The notes beneath the pieces were generated by a model. The model was not told the origin of the DNA. It saw only the letters and a list, made by a program, of their open reading frames with translations, and ran no database searches. Below, piece by piece: positions 38,479 through 46,930 of a DNA stretch of 64,000 nucleotides; positions within the stretch are counted from its first letter, which is position 1; every line of letters begins with the position of its first letter. The translations under genes were made by a program, and so were the position numbers. The stretch is from Nocardioides sp. Root1257 (GTDB taxonomy: Bacteria; Actinomycetota; Actinomycetes; Propionibacteriales; Nocardioidaceae). The stretch is from positions 791,494 to 855,493 of the forward strand of contig NZ_LMDV01000008.1 in the NCBI RefSeq assembly GCF_001425175.1, given 5' to 3'.

Positions 38479-39303
38479 ATGGAGACGCCGCGCGAGATCG
38501 ACCCGACGGAGCGCGCGCACCTGCTCGACGAGGCGGGCTACACGCCGCCGATCCACCGCTACGCACCGAGCCCGGAGCTCACGGACGTCGTGCGCCGCTA
38601 CTGGATGCCGGTCTGGTCGCTGCCCGACGGGACGTCCTCGGTGCAGCGGGTGCTGCAGTACCCCGTCTGCCTGGTCGTCGTGTCGGACGACTACGCCCTG
38701 CTCGTCGGGCCCACCAGCGGCCTGTCGACCCAGCAGCTCTCGGGGTCGGGCTGGGCGCTCGGCACGATGCTGCAGCCGGCGGCCGGGATCGCGATCCTCG
38801 GCGAGCCGGTGGGCAACCTGACCGACCGAGCCGTCCCGCTGAGTGGTTCGGGTCTGGGCGACACCGCGCTCGAGGAGCGGATCCGCGAGGCCGTCGACGA
38901 CCGGCCCGACGACCCGGACCGTCGCGCGCTCGCGGTGACCGCCGTCGAGGAGAGCCTCGCCCGGCTGCTGCCGGTCGACGAGGAGGGCCTGCTCGTCAAC
39001 GCCGTCGTCGAGTACGTCGAGGGCGACCCGGAGGTGCACCGGGTCGGTCAGGTCTGCGACAAGTTCGCGATCACCGAGCGCACCCTGCAACGCCTGACCG
39101 CGCGCCGCATCGGCCTGTCCCCGAAGTGGCTGATCCAGCGCCGCCGCCTGCACGAGGCCGCCGAACGGCTCGCCGGCACGGAGCGGCCCGACCTGGCGCG
39201 CGTCGCCGCCGACCTCGGGTACGCCGACCAGGCGCACTTCGGCCGCGACTTCCGCTCGGTCACCGGGCTGACGCCGGGGGAGTTCGCGGCCCAACCACAC
39301 TGA
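38479..39303 (+). CDS. AraC family transcriptional regulator (DUF6597-like N-terminal domain)
   Basis: This is a 274-residue regulator. The N-terminal half (APSPELTDVVRRYWMPVWSLPDG...) resembles the DUF6597 sensor domain of actinobacterial AraC proteins. The C-terminal HTH pair is LVNAVVEYVEGDPEVHRVGQVCDKFAITERTLQRLTARRIGLSPKWLIQRRRLHEAAERLAGTERPDLARVAADLGYADQAHFGRDFRSVTGLTPGEF. ATG 38479 was chosen as the one that starts the canonical domain; GTG 38455 is possible. It is divergent from the TIGR03086 gene, which it may control. The ligand is unknown. Confidence 0.85.
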   Translation: METPREIDPTERAHLLDEAGYTPPIHRYAPSPELTDVVRRYWMPVWSLPDGTSSVQRVLQYPVCLVVVSDDYALLVGPTSGLSTQQLSGSGWALGTMLQPAAGIAILGEPVGNLTDRAVPLSGSGLGDTALEERIREAVDDRPDDPDRRALAVTAVEESLARLLPVDEEGLLVNAVVEYVEGDPEVHRVGQVCDKFAITERTLQRLTARRIGLSPKWLIQRRRLHEAAERLAGTERPDLARVAADLGYADQAHFGRDFRSVTGLTPGEFAAQPH

Positions 39304-39387
39304 TCCACCCTGCTGATCACTGAGCGTTGACCGACACGTCACGTCGCCGTACCTGTCCCGTCGGACGGCCTCGCCAGCGTCGTGGCC

Positions 39388-40962
39388 ATGGTCCTCCTCG
39401 GGAGACGAACCGCCCTGCTGGCCGGGGTGGCCATCGGGGGAACGCCGGGGCTGATCGCCGCCGGCCTGCGTGGCGCACCACCCAGCCTGGCGCGGGACCG
39501 GGTCGAGCTGACCTCCGGTGCCAGGTCCGGCGAGGTGACGACCGGCTCGGCCGTGCTGTGGGGGCGCGCCTCGGGCGACGGCCGGCTCTCGGTGCGCCTG
39601 TCCAGCAACGGCCGCGTGCTCCGCGAGGTCACCGGCGCCTGGGCCGACGAGCGCACCGACCACACCGCGCGCCTGATCCTCGAAGGCCTCGCGCCGGGCC
39701 GGCAGTACGACGCCGACCTGTCCTTCACCTCGCCCGACGGCGCGTCCGGCCGGACGGAGCGGGTCACGTTCGCCACCGCCGCGATCCAGCCCGCGGCCCA
39801 GACGTTCGTCTGGTCGGGGGACACGTGCGGCCAGGGCTGGGGGATCAACCCGGACGTCGGCGGCCTGACGACGTACCGCGCGATCCTCGACACCCGCCCC
39901 GACTTCCTCATCCACTCGGGCGACACCATCTACGCCGACTGCGAGATCTACGAGACGCAGACCGAGGAGGACACCGGCGGCACCTGGCGCAACGTCGTCG
40001 AGTACGGCGTCGACAAGGTCGCCGAGACGCTGACGGAGTTCCGCGGGCGGCACCGCTACCCGCTGCTCGACGCGCACGTGCGGGCGCTGTACGCCGAGGT
40101 GCCGACCATCAGCCAGTGGGACGACCACGAGACCTGCAACAACTGGTACCCGGGCGAGGTCATCGACGACGACCGCTACACCGAGCGCCGGTGCGACGTG
40201 CTGTCCGCGCGCGGGCGCCGGGCGTGGCAGGAGTACCAGCCGGTGCCGGTGCGCCAGCTCGTCGACCGCGGCGGCGACGGGTTCGCGTCCGGGAGGATCT
40301 ACCGCAGGGTCCCGAGGGGCCCGCACCTCGACGTCTTCTGCCTCGACATGCGCTCCTACCGCGGGCCCAACCCGACCTCGGCCGAGGCGGACCAGCCCGG
40401 CCTGCTCGGGCTTGAGCAGGAGCGCTGGCTGGTCGAGCAGGTCACGGCGTCGACGGCGACCTGGAAGGTGATCTCCGCGGACCTGCCGCTCTCGGCGCCG
40501 TCCAACCACACCGACGACCTGGACAGCTACCCCAACTACGACCCCGGCCAGCCGAGCGGCCGCGAGCCCGAGCTGGCGCGGGTCCTGGCCGCCTTCAAGC
40601 GCAACGGGGTCCGCAACGTCGTCTGGGTCACCGCGGACGTCCACTACACGGCGGCGCACCACTACAGCCCCGAGCGGGCGGCGTTCACCGACTTCGACCC
40701 CTTCTGGGAGTTCGTCTCGGGACCGATGGCGGCGGGCACGTTCGCCACCAAGGACGGCGTCCTCGACGGCACCTTCGGCCCGGAGATCCACTACTCCCGG
40801 GGCAACGAGACCGACGCGTGGAGCCAGTCACCGCGCGCCGGCAACCAGTTCTTCGGCCACGTTGCGATCGCCGTCGACGGCCTGCTCACCGTGACCCTGT
40901 ACGACGGGTCAGGGACGGCGCTCTGGACCCAGGACCTGGAGCCGGAGCCGCTCAGGTCGTGA
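39388..40962 (+). CDS. Alkaline phosphatase D (PhoD) family phosphodiesterase
   Basis: This is a 524-residue metallophosphoesterase. The N-terminus (MVLLGRRTALLAGVAIGG) carries a twin-arginine-like signal. A beta-sandwich PhoD_N domain precedes TFVWSGDTCGQGWG, LIHSGDTIYAD and SQWDDHETCNNW (metal-binding Asp/His), and VTADVHYTAAHHY near the C-terminus. PhoD enzymes release phosphate from phosphodiesters outside the cell using Ca and Fe. The ATG at 39388 is preferred; a GTG at 39382 is 2 codons upstream. It overlaps the convergent kinase gene by 11 bp. Confidence 0.9.
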   Translation: MVLLGRRTALLAGVAIGGTPGLIAAGLRGAPPSLARDRVELTSGARSGEVTTGSAVLWGRASGDGRLSVRLSSNGRVLREVTGAWADERTDHTARLILEGLAPGRQYDADLSFTSPDGASGRTERVTFATAAIQPAAQTFVWSGDTCGQGWGINPDVGGLTTYRAILDTRPDFLIHSGDTIYADCEIYETQTEEDTGGTWRNVVEYGVDKVAETLTEFRGRHRYPLLDAHVRALYAEVPTISQWDDHETCNNWYPGEVIDDDRYTERRCDVLSARGRRAWQEYQPVPVRQLVDRGGDGFASGRIYRRVPRGPHLDVFCLDMRSYRGPNPTSAEADQPGLLGLEQERWLVEQVTASTATWKVISADLPLSAPSNHTDDLDSYPNYDPGQPSGREPELARVLAAFKRNGVRNVVWVTADVHYTAAHHYSPERAAFTDFDPFWEFVSGPMAAGTFATKDGVLDGTFGPEIHYSRGNETDAWSQSPRAGNQFFGHVAIAVDGLLTVTLYDGSGTALWTQDLEPEPLRS

Positions 40963-41527
40963 GCTCGACGACGACGTCGGCCCGATCGGCGGCGGCCTCG
41001 ACGAGCCGCGCGTTCGCCTCGTCGACCCGGGTCACCCAGGCCCGTGCCTCGTCCGGCGTCTTGCCGAACTCGACGTGCCGGGCGACCAGCCGCTCGCGGC
41101 GTACGTCGTCGTCGACGTGCAGGTGCCACACCACGTCGAGCTGCGCGCGTACGCCGCGCCAGCGTGCCGCGTCGAGCAGCAGGTAGTTGCCCTCGGTCAC
41201 GACGGTCCCCGTCGCTGGGACCGCGATCGCGCCGGCGATGGGCTGCTCCAGGTCGCGCTCGAACATCGGCGCCACCACGTCGGCCTCCTCGGCCCGCACC
41301 CGCGCCAGGAGCGCCGCGTAGCCCTCGGCGTCGAAGGTCTCCGGGGCACCCTTGCGGTCGCGCAGGCCGCGCCGTACGAGCTCCACGTCGGCGTAGTGGA
41401 AGCCGTCCATCGGCACCACCGGGCTCCCCAGATCAAGGGCGAGGGACGCCGCGACCGTCGTCTTCCCCACCCCTGGCGCGCCCGTGATGCCGAGCAGACG
41501 GACGCCGGGCGGCACCTCGGGAATCAT
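40952..41527 (-). CDS. P-loop nucleoside/sugar kinase family protein (uridine kinase-like)
   Basis: This is a 191-residue kinase. LLGITGAPGVGKTTVAASLALDLG is the P-loop, VVPMDGFHYADVELVRRGLRDRKGAPETFD the base-binding or substrate loop typical of phosphoribulokinase/uridine kinase-like actinobacterial proteins, and VVTEGNYLLLDAARWRGVRAQLDVVWHLHVDDDVRRERLVARHVEFGK the lid (conserved RLVARH). The family is often called nucleoside/nucleotide kinase; the real substrate, perhaps fructose or pantothenate, is not settled. It is divergent from hflX. Confidence 0.87.
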   Translation of the reverse strand: MIPEVPPGVRLLGITGAPGVGKTTVAASLALDLGSPVVPMDGFHYADVELVRRGLRDRKGAPETFDAEGYAALLARVRAEEADVVAPMFERDLEQPIAGAIAVPATGTVVTEGNYLLLDAARWRGVRAQLDVVWHLHVDDDVRRERLVARHVEFGKTPDEARAWVTRVDEANARLVEAAADRADVVVELTT

Positions 41528-41569
41528 GTGCCGAAGGTTAAGCGTTGGTACGGACAGATGACTGAAACG

Positions 41570-41575
41570 TACGCT
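41570..41575 (+). promoter_or_regulatory. -10 hexamer of hflX promoter
   Basis: TACGCT lies 9 nt before ATG 41585. This argues for the internal ATG rather than ATG 41558. Confidence 0.45.
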
Positions 41576-41584
41576 GAACCAGTA

Positions 41585-43069
41585 ATGACCAACGCACACG
41601 AGATCGATCCCGCCTTCAACCTCGACACCGAGCTCGAGGACACCGACGACTGGGACGACGACGACTTCGAATCGGGCTACTCCGGGGCGGACCCGGAGGA
41701 GGACCCGACGACGGGCGCCATGGAGCTCGCCGAGCGGCACCAGCTCCGGCGGGTCGCCGGCCTGCGCACCGAGCTCGAGGACATCACCGAGGTCGAGTAC
41801 CGCCAGCTCCGTCTGGAGCGGGTCGTGCTCGTCGGCGTCTGGACCGAGGGCACCACCGAGGACGCCGAGAACTCGATGGCCGAGCTCGCGCTGCTCGCCG
41901 AGACCGCCGGCTCGGAGGTGCTCGAGGCGATCTACCAGCGTCGCCAGAGCCCCGACCCGGCCACGTACGTCGGCCGCGGCAAGGTCGAGGGGATCGCGGA
42001 GATCGTCCAGGCGACCGGCGCCGACACGGTCATCTGCGACGGCGAGCTCGCGCCGAGCCAGCTCAGGAACCTCGAGGACAAGCTGAAGGTCAAGGTCGTC
42101 GACCGGACCGCCCTGATCCTCGACATCTTCGCCCAGCACGCCAAGTCCGGCGAGGCCCAGGCGCAGACCGAGCTGGCCCAGCTCAACTACATGAAGCAGC
42201 GTCTGCGCGGCTGGGGTGGCAACCTCTCCCGCCAGGCCGGTGGCCGGGTCGCCGGCGGTGCCGGCATCGGCAGCCGTGGTCCCGGTGAGACCAAGATCGA
42301 GAACGACCGGCGCCGCATCAACACCAAGATCGCCAAGCTCCGTCGCGACCTGCGCGAGATGAAGGGCACCCGCGACACCAAGCGCCAGGAGCGCCAGCGC
42401 AACCACATCCCGAGCGTGACGATCGCCGGCTACACCAACGCCGGCAAGTCGACGCTGCTCAACCGGCTGACCGGCGCCGGCGTGCTGGTCGAGGACGCGC
42501 TGTTCGCGACGCTCGACCCGACCACCCGGCGTACGACGACCGCCGACGGCCGGGTCTACACGATGAGCGACACCGTGGGCTTCGTGCGGCACCTGCCGCA
42601 CCAGCTCGTCGAGGCGTTCCGCAGCACCCTGGAGGAGGTCGCCGAGTCCGACCTCGTCCTGCACGTCGTCGACGGCTCGCACCCCGACCCCGAGGGCCAG
42701 ATCGCCGCCGTGCGGGAGGTCTTCGCCGAGATCGGTGCCACGAAGGTGCCCGAGCTCATCGTCATCAACAAGGGTGACCTCGCCGATCCGATGGTGCTGG
42801 CGCGGCTCCAGCGCAACGAGCCGCACTCGGTCGTCGTGTCCGCCAAGACCGGCGAGGGCATCGCCGACGCGCTGGCGCAGATCGAGGGCGAGCTGCCCCG
42901 GCCGGGCGTGGAGTTCAAGGCGCTGCTGCCCTACGAACGCGGCGACCTGATCAACCGCCTGCACCAGCAGGGCGAGATCGCCTCGATGGAGCACACCGGC
43001 GACGGCACCATCGTGGTCGGCCGCGCGAACGCCGACCTGGCGGGCGAGCTCGCGGCCTACGCCGTCTGA
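41585..43069 (+). CDS. hflX: GTPase HflX
   Basis: This is a 494-residue ribosome-splitting GTPase. A highly acidic N-terminal extension (about residues 1-50, ELEDTDDWDDDDFESG) precedes the HflX domain: RLERVVLVGVWTEGTTEDAENSMAELALLAETAG, YVGRGKVEGI, and GGRVAGGAGIGSRGPGETKIENDRRRI. G1 is GYTNAGKSTLLN, G3 DTVGFVRHLP and G4 INKGDL. ATG 41585 is chosen because a -10-like hexamer is 9 nt upstream and it fits the acidic start; ATG 41558 adds 9 residues. It overlaps the convergent LysR gene by 13 bp. The dapF-hflX-dinG order is the actinobacterial norm. Confidence 0.94.
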   Translation: MTNAHEIDPAFNLDTELEDTDDWDDDDFESGYSGADPEEDPTTGAMELAERHQLRRVAGLRTELEDITEVEYRQLRLERVVLVGVWTEGTTEDAENSMAELALLAETAGSEVLEAIYQRRQSPDPATYVGRGKVEGIAEIVQATGADTVICDGELAPSQLRNLEDKLKVKVVDRTALILDIFAQHAKSGEAQAQTELAQLNYMKQRLRGWGGNLSRQAGGRVAGGAGIGSRGPGETKIENDRRRINTKIAKLRRDLREMKGTRDTKRQERQRNHIPSVTIAGYTNAGKSTLLNRLTGAGVLVEDALFATLDPTTRRTTTADGRVYTMSDTVGFVRHLPHQLVEAFRSTLEEVAESDLVLHVVDGSHPDPEGQIAAVREVFAEIGATKVPELIVINKGDLADPMVLARLQRNEPHSVVVSAKTGEGIADALAQIEGELPRPGVEFKALLPYERGDLINRLHQQGEIASMEHTGDGTIVVGRANADLAGELAAYAV

Positions 43070-43920
43070 CCCACGACGAAGTCGCGGAATCGGACGGCCG
43101 CGGGGGAGAGCTCGCGGTCGGTCCGCCAGACCAGGCCGATCGAGCGCCGCACGCTCGCCCCGGCGATCGTGATGCCGACGGTTCCGGATGCGCCGGCGAA
43201 GTGCTCGGGCACGATCGCCACGCCGAGGCCCGCGGCCACCAGGCCCTCGATCGTCGCGAGGTCCTGGCTCTCGAACGAGATCGTCGGAGCGATGCCGGCC
43301 GTGCGCAGGAGGTCGTCCACGAGCTGGCGGTAGCCGAAGCCGGGCGGGATGCTCACCAGCTCCTCGTCGGCGAGGTCGCTGAGCGCGACGCGCTTGCGGC
43401 CGGCGAGCCGGTGACCGGCGGGCACCACGAGCACCTCCCGCTCGTCGAGGAGCGGTGCCCAGCCGCGGCCGTCCTGCCGGGTGGTGATCGCGAGGTCGGC
43501 GGCACCGGAGGCCAGGTCGTCGACGATCTCGCGGGACGGCTCCTGTCGCAGCACCAGGCGCACCCGCGGAGCGACCCGGTGGAAGTCGCGCAGCAGCCTC
43601 GGCACGAGCAGGCCGGCCATCGAGTCGAGGAAGGCCAGCCGCACGACCCCGGTGTCGGGGTCGAGCATGGTCGCGAGGTCGTCCACCAGCTGGGTGTGCC
43701 GAGCGTCGAGGTCGCGGGCCGCGGCGACGACGAGCTCGCCTGCCGGGGTGACCCGCACGCCGTCGGGCACCCGTTCGAACACGCGAGCCCCGAGCTCCGA
43801 CTCGACGCGCGCGATCGCCCGGGACAGCGTCGGTTGGGGGATGCCGATCACCGCCGCCGCGTCGGTCACGTGCTCGAGGTCGGCGACGGTGACGAGCCAA
43901 CCGAGGTCACGAAGCATCAT
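43057..43920 (-). CDS. LysR family transcriptional regulator
   Basis: This is a 287-residue LTTR. The N-terminal HTH is LRDLGWLVTVADLEHVTDAAAVIGIPQPTLSRAIARVESELGARVFERV. The effector domain of two alpha/beta lobes follows (VRLAFLDSMAGLLVPRLLRDFHRVAPRVRLVLRQEPSREIVDDLASGAADLAITTRQ). It is divergent from an MFS exporter gene with a palindrome in between, the usual sign that it controls that transporter. The ligand is unknown. Confidence 0.92.
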   Translation of the reverse strand: MMLRDLGWLVTVADLEHVTDAAAVIGIPQPTLSRAIARVESELGARVFERVPDGVRVTPAGELVVAAARDLDARHTQLVDDLATMLDPDTGVVRLAFLDSMAGLLVPRLLRDFHRVAPRVRLVLRQEPSREIVDDLASGAADLAITTRQDGRGWAPLLDEREVLVVPAGHRLAGRKRVALSDLADEELVSIPPGFGYRQLVDDLLRTAGIAPTISFESQDLATIEGLVAAGLGVAIVPEHFAGASGTVGITIAGASVRRSIGLVWRTDRELSPAAVRFRDFVVGQTA

Positions 43921-43924
43921 GCAT

Positions 43925-43941
43925 GAATCGTATGACGATTC
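43925..43941. promoter_or_regulatory. Putative LysR operator
   Basis: GAATCGTATGACGATTC has 7-bp perfect arms (GAATCGT/ACGATTC) around ATG. It begins 5 bp from the LysR start, and the 71-bp gap to the MFS gene contains it. Confidence 0.55.
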
Positions 43942-43991
43942 TGCTCTGATGACATTGGAAGTATGACGACGAGCGCGGCAGAGTCGACGGC

Positions 43992-45218
43992 GTGGAGATC
44001 GAGGGACACCGGCCGGGGAGTGCCGACTACCGCCGCGTCGTCGCCGCGCTCTTCGTCGCCGGGCTGGCGACGTTCGCGCTGCTCTACAGCACCCAGGCCC
44101 TGCTGCCGCAGCTCTCCGCGGACTTCGGCGTCTCCACGTCGGCCAGCACGCTGACCCTCTCGCTCACGACCCTCGGGCTCGGCTTCGCCCTGCTGGTGGC
44201 GGGCCCGACCTCGGAGCTGGTCGGCCGGACCCGGCTCATCCACGGCTCGCTGATCGCCTCCGCGCTGGTCGCCGTCGCCTCGTCCGTCGCACCGACCTGG
44301 TCGAGCATGCTCGTGCTGCGGTGCCTGGAGGGGGTGGCGCTGGCAGGACTCCCGGCCGTGGCCACGGCGTACCTCCGCGAGGAGCTGCACGTCTCGGCGC
44401 ACGCCCGCGCGGCCGGCCTCTACATCGGCGGAACGGCGCTGGGCGGGATGTCCGGGCGGCTGCTGACCGGCGCGGTCGGCGAGCTGGCCGGCTGGCGCTG
44501 GGCGCTGGCGGCATCCGGGCTGCTCGCGCTGGCGTGCGCGGCCATGGTGCGCCTCCTGCTGCCGCCGTCAGCACACTTCGTGCCGTCGCCGCCCGGTCTC
44601 CGGCAGGTGCTGCACCGCGCCGCGCGGGCGGTCGCCGACCCGGCCCTGCTGGCGCTCTACGGCATCGGCGGCTGCTCGATGGGCATGCTGGTCGCTGTCT
44701 TCAACACGCTCGGCTTCCGGCTCGAGGCCGCGCCGTTCCACCTCGGCCTGGGGGCCGCGAGCCTGGTCTTCCTCGTGTACCCGCTCGGCACCGTCAGCTC
44801 CGCGGTCTCCGGGCGGATGGCCGACCGGCTCGGACGTCGCGCAGTGCTGCCGTTCGGCTGCGTCCTGGCGCTCGCCGGGCTGCTGCTCACGCTCTCCCAC
44901 TCGCTGACCGCGATCGTGGTCGGCCTCGGGCTGCTGGTGGCCGGCTTCTTCGTCGTGCACGGCATCGCGAGCGGCTGGGTGCCGGCGCGCGCCCACGCCG
45001 GGGGCGTCTCGGCGGCGCAGGCGGCGTCGCTCTACCTCTTCGCCTACTACCTGGGCTCCTCGGTCTTCGGCAGCATCGCCGGACCCGCGTGGACCGGCGC
45101 CGGGTGGTCGGGCGTCGTCGCGCTCGCGACCGTCCTGCTCGCCGTCACCGCCCTGCTGGCCGCCGTGCTTCGTCGTACGCCGGTGCTGGTGCCCGCTAGA
45201 GACCCGCGAGCCGCTTGA
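43992..45218 (+). CDS. MFS transporter (YnfM-like exporter)
   Basis: This is a 408-residue 12-helix transporter. Features include the early DFGVSTSASTLTLSLTTLGLGFALLVAGPTSELVGRTRLI (motif A region with GRTR), RCLEGVALAGLPAVATAYLREEL, and a second MADRLGRRAVLPFG motif A. It resembles YnfM/YtfF-type drug or arabinose-efflux proteins (LysR-regulated). The substrate is unknown. GTG 43992 is the only in-frame start giving the expected N-terminus. It overlaps the convergent hydrolase gene by 23 bp. Confidence 0.88.
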   Translation: MEIEGHRPGSADYRRVVAALFVAGLATFALLYSTQALLPQLSADFGVSTSASTLTLSLTTLGLGFALLVAGPTSELVGRTRLIHGSLIASALVAVASSVAPTWSSMLVLRCLEGVALAGLPAVATAYLREELHVSAHARAAGLYIGGTALGGMSGRLLTGAVGELAGWRWALAASGLLALACAAMVRLLLPPSAHFVPSPPGLRQVLHRAARAVADPALLALYGIGGCSMGMLVAVFNTLGFRLEAAPFHLGLGAASLVFLVYPLGTVSSAVSGRMADRLGRRAVLPFGCVLALAGLLLTLSHSLTAIVVGLGLLVAGFFVVHGIASGWVPARAHAGGVSAAQAASLYLFAYYLGSSVFGSIAGPAWTGAGWSGVVALATVLLAVTALLAAVLRRTPVLVPARDPRAA

Positions 45219-46080
45219 GGTCGGCCAGGATCTCGTCCAGCCTCGCGACCAGCGACAGGTGGCCCTCGTCCTCGAAGAGGTGCGCCTGCGTGCCGGGCAC
45301 GTGCGCCGCGAGCCACTCGCCGTGCTCGAACGGCACCATCGCGTCCTGGCGGCCCTGCCAGATCGCGGTGGGCACCCGGATGTCGCCGAGCTCGAAGCCC
45401 CACGGGTGCACGGCCGCGATGCCGTCGTCGCGGACGCCGATCGCACCCTGGGCGGCGGCGCGGTTGAAGGTCCGGCTCATCCAGTCGGCGAACTCGTCGG
45501 TCACCACGGCCTTGTCGACCGGGGTGACCAGGCCGCCCAGCGCGCCGGCCATGTCCTCGGGCGACGCGTTCATCATCGGCAGCAGGTGCTCCTCGACGAA
45601 GGGACCGTAGACCTCCGGGCCCTGCTCCGCCGCGTGGTACTCGGCGTGGTTCTCCTCGGCCATGCCGGCGAACCAGTCCAGGTCGTCGGCGGTGTACGGC
45701 GCGACGCCGGCCAACGACGCCGCGGCCCGGCACCGGTCCGGCAGCAGGGCCGCGCACGCCAGCGCCCGGGGGCCGCCGCCCGACCAGCCGAGGGTGACGA
45801 ACTCGCCGATGCCCAGGTGGTCCAGCACCGCGACCGACTCGACCACGTCGTCGGCGTACCGACCCGGCGCGGGTCGCGGCGTCGAGGCGCCGTACCCGGG
45901 CCGGGAGAAGGTCACGTGCCGGAGACCGGCGCCGGCGATCTGGGCATCGAGGGTCGCGGACGGGGCCACCGCCGAGGGCGAGCCGTTGTGGAAGAGGAGC
46001 GGGAAGCCGTCCGGGTCGCCGCCGGTGAGCACCTCGAGGGTGCGGCCGTCGGGTCCGGGGATCTCGAAGACGTCGGGCAC
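45196..46080 (-). CDS. Alpha/beta hydrolase
   Basis: This is a 294-residue alpha/beta hydrolase, starting most simply at GTG 46080 (DVFEIPGPDGRTLEVL); GTG 46089 or ATG 46140 would add 3 or 20 residues. LLFHNGSPSAVAPS is the oxyanion region, FVTLGWSGGGPRALACA the nucleophile elbow GWSGGG (Ser), and LFEDEGHLSLVARL the catalytic His. The upstream 60 bp is relatively A/T-rich and shared with the divergent SGNH gene. The substrate is unknown. Confidence 0.83.
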   Translation of the reverse strand: MPDVFEIPGPDGRTLEVLTGGDPDGFPLLFHNGSPSAVAPSATLDAQIAGAGLRHVTFSRPGYGASTPRPAPGRYADDVVESVAVLDHLGIGEFVTLGWSGGGPRALACAALLPDRCRAAASLAGVAPYTADDLDWFAGMAEENHAEYHAAEQGPEVYGPFVEEHLLPMMNASPEDMAGALGGLVTPVDKAVVTDEFADWMSRTFNRAAAQGAIGVRDDGIAAVHPWGFELGDIRVPTAIWQGRQDAMVPFEHGEWLAAHVPGTQAHLFEDEGHLSLVARLDEILADLKRLAGL

Positions 46081-46198
46081 GAACCCCACAAGATCACGAT
46101 TCGGTAGACGGAGCGGGTTTTCTGCGTCATTCCGGAACATCTGGCGCGTCTTTTCGCTGAGTCTTGTGGTGGAGCACTCGGGGAGCGGGAAGAAGCGC

Positions 46199-46885
46199 AT
46201 GATCTGGTCGGTACGACGTCCGTGGGTGACGGGCGCGCTCGTGGTCGTGGTGCTGGCGACGGCACTGACCATCGCCGTCGGCGTGCGCGCCCAGAGTGCC
46301 GACGTGACCCGCTGCGAGCGGTTCGCCGCCGACTCCCGGGAGCGCGCGGCCACGGTGACCGGCTCGGGCCAGCGCGTCGTCGTCATCGGGGACTCGTGGT
46401 CCGCCGGCCTCGGGCTGGACCGGTCGGCCGGCTCCTGGCCGTCCCGTCTCGGCGGTGCCGTCCACGTCGCCGGCTTCTCCGGCTCCGGCTTCAGCGCCGG
46501 CGCCAGCCCCTGCGGCCGCGTCTCGTTCGCCGACCGGGCTCCCCGCGCGCTGCGCGGCGGGGCCGACCTGGTCGTCGTCGAGGGCGGACTCAACGACTAC
46601 GACCAGCCCGACGCCGACATCCGGGCCGGCTTCGCCCGCCTGGTGCGCGAGCTGCGCGGCCAGCGCGTCGTCGTCGTCGGCCCCGCGACCGCGCCGTCCC
46701 GCGCCGCCGCAGTGCCGCACATCGACGCGCTCCTCGCCTCGCTCGCGGCCCGCTACGACCTCGCGTACGTCAGCACGACCGGCCTCGACCTGCCCTACCT
46801 CCCCGACCGCCTGCACCTCACCCCGGCCGGCCACGTCGAGTTCGGCGACTACGTCGCCGGTCGGATCGGCGACCTCCTCGGCTGA
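46199..46885 (+). CDS. SGNH/GDSL-family hydrolase
   Basis: This is a 228-residue membrane-anchored or secreted protein. An N-terminal signal or anchor (VTGALVVVVLATALTIAVGV) is followed by the SGNH block I Ser in VVIGDSWSAGLGLD, block III VVEGGLNDYDQPD (Asn) and block V DRLHLTPAGHVEF (Asp/His). These esterases or lipases act outside the cytoplasm. Start ATG 46199 has a GGAAG-like site about 8 nt upstream. It is divergent from the alpha/beta hydrolase and followed by the ROK gene. Confidence 0.88.
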   Translation: MIWSVRRPWVTGALVVVVLATALTIAVGVRAQSADVTRCERFAADSRERAATVTGSGQRVVVIGDSWSAGLGLDRSAGSWPSRLGGAVHVAGFSGSGFSAGASPCGRVSFADRAPRALRGGADLVVVEGGLNDYDQPDADIRAGFARLVRELRGQRVVVVGPATAPSRAAAVPHIDALLASLAARYDLAYVSTTGLDLPYLPDRLHLTPAGHVEFGDYVAGRIGDLLG

Positions 46886-46930
46886 CGGCGTCCGCCGCCG
46901 GGCTGTGGACACGCGTGGGAGACTCCCCGC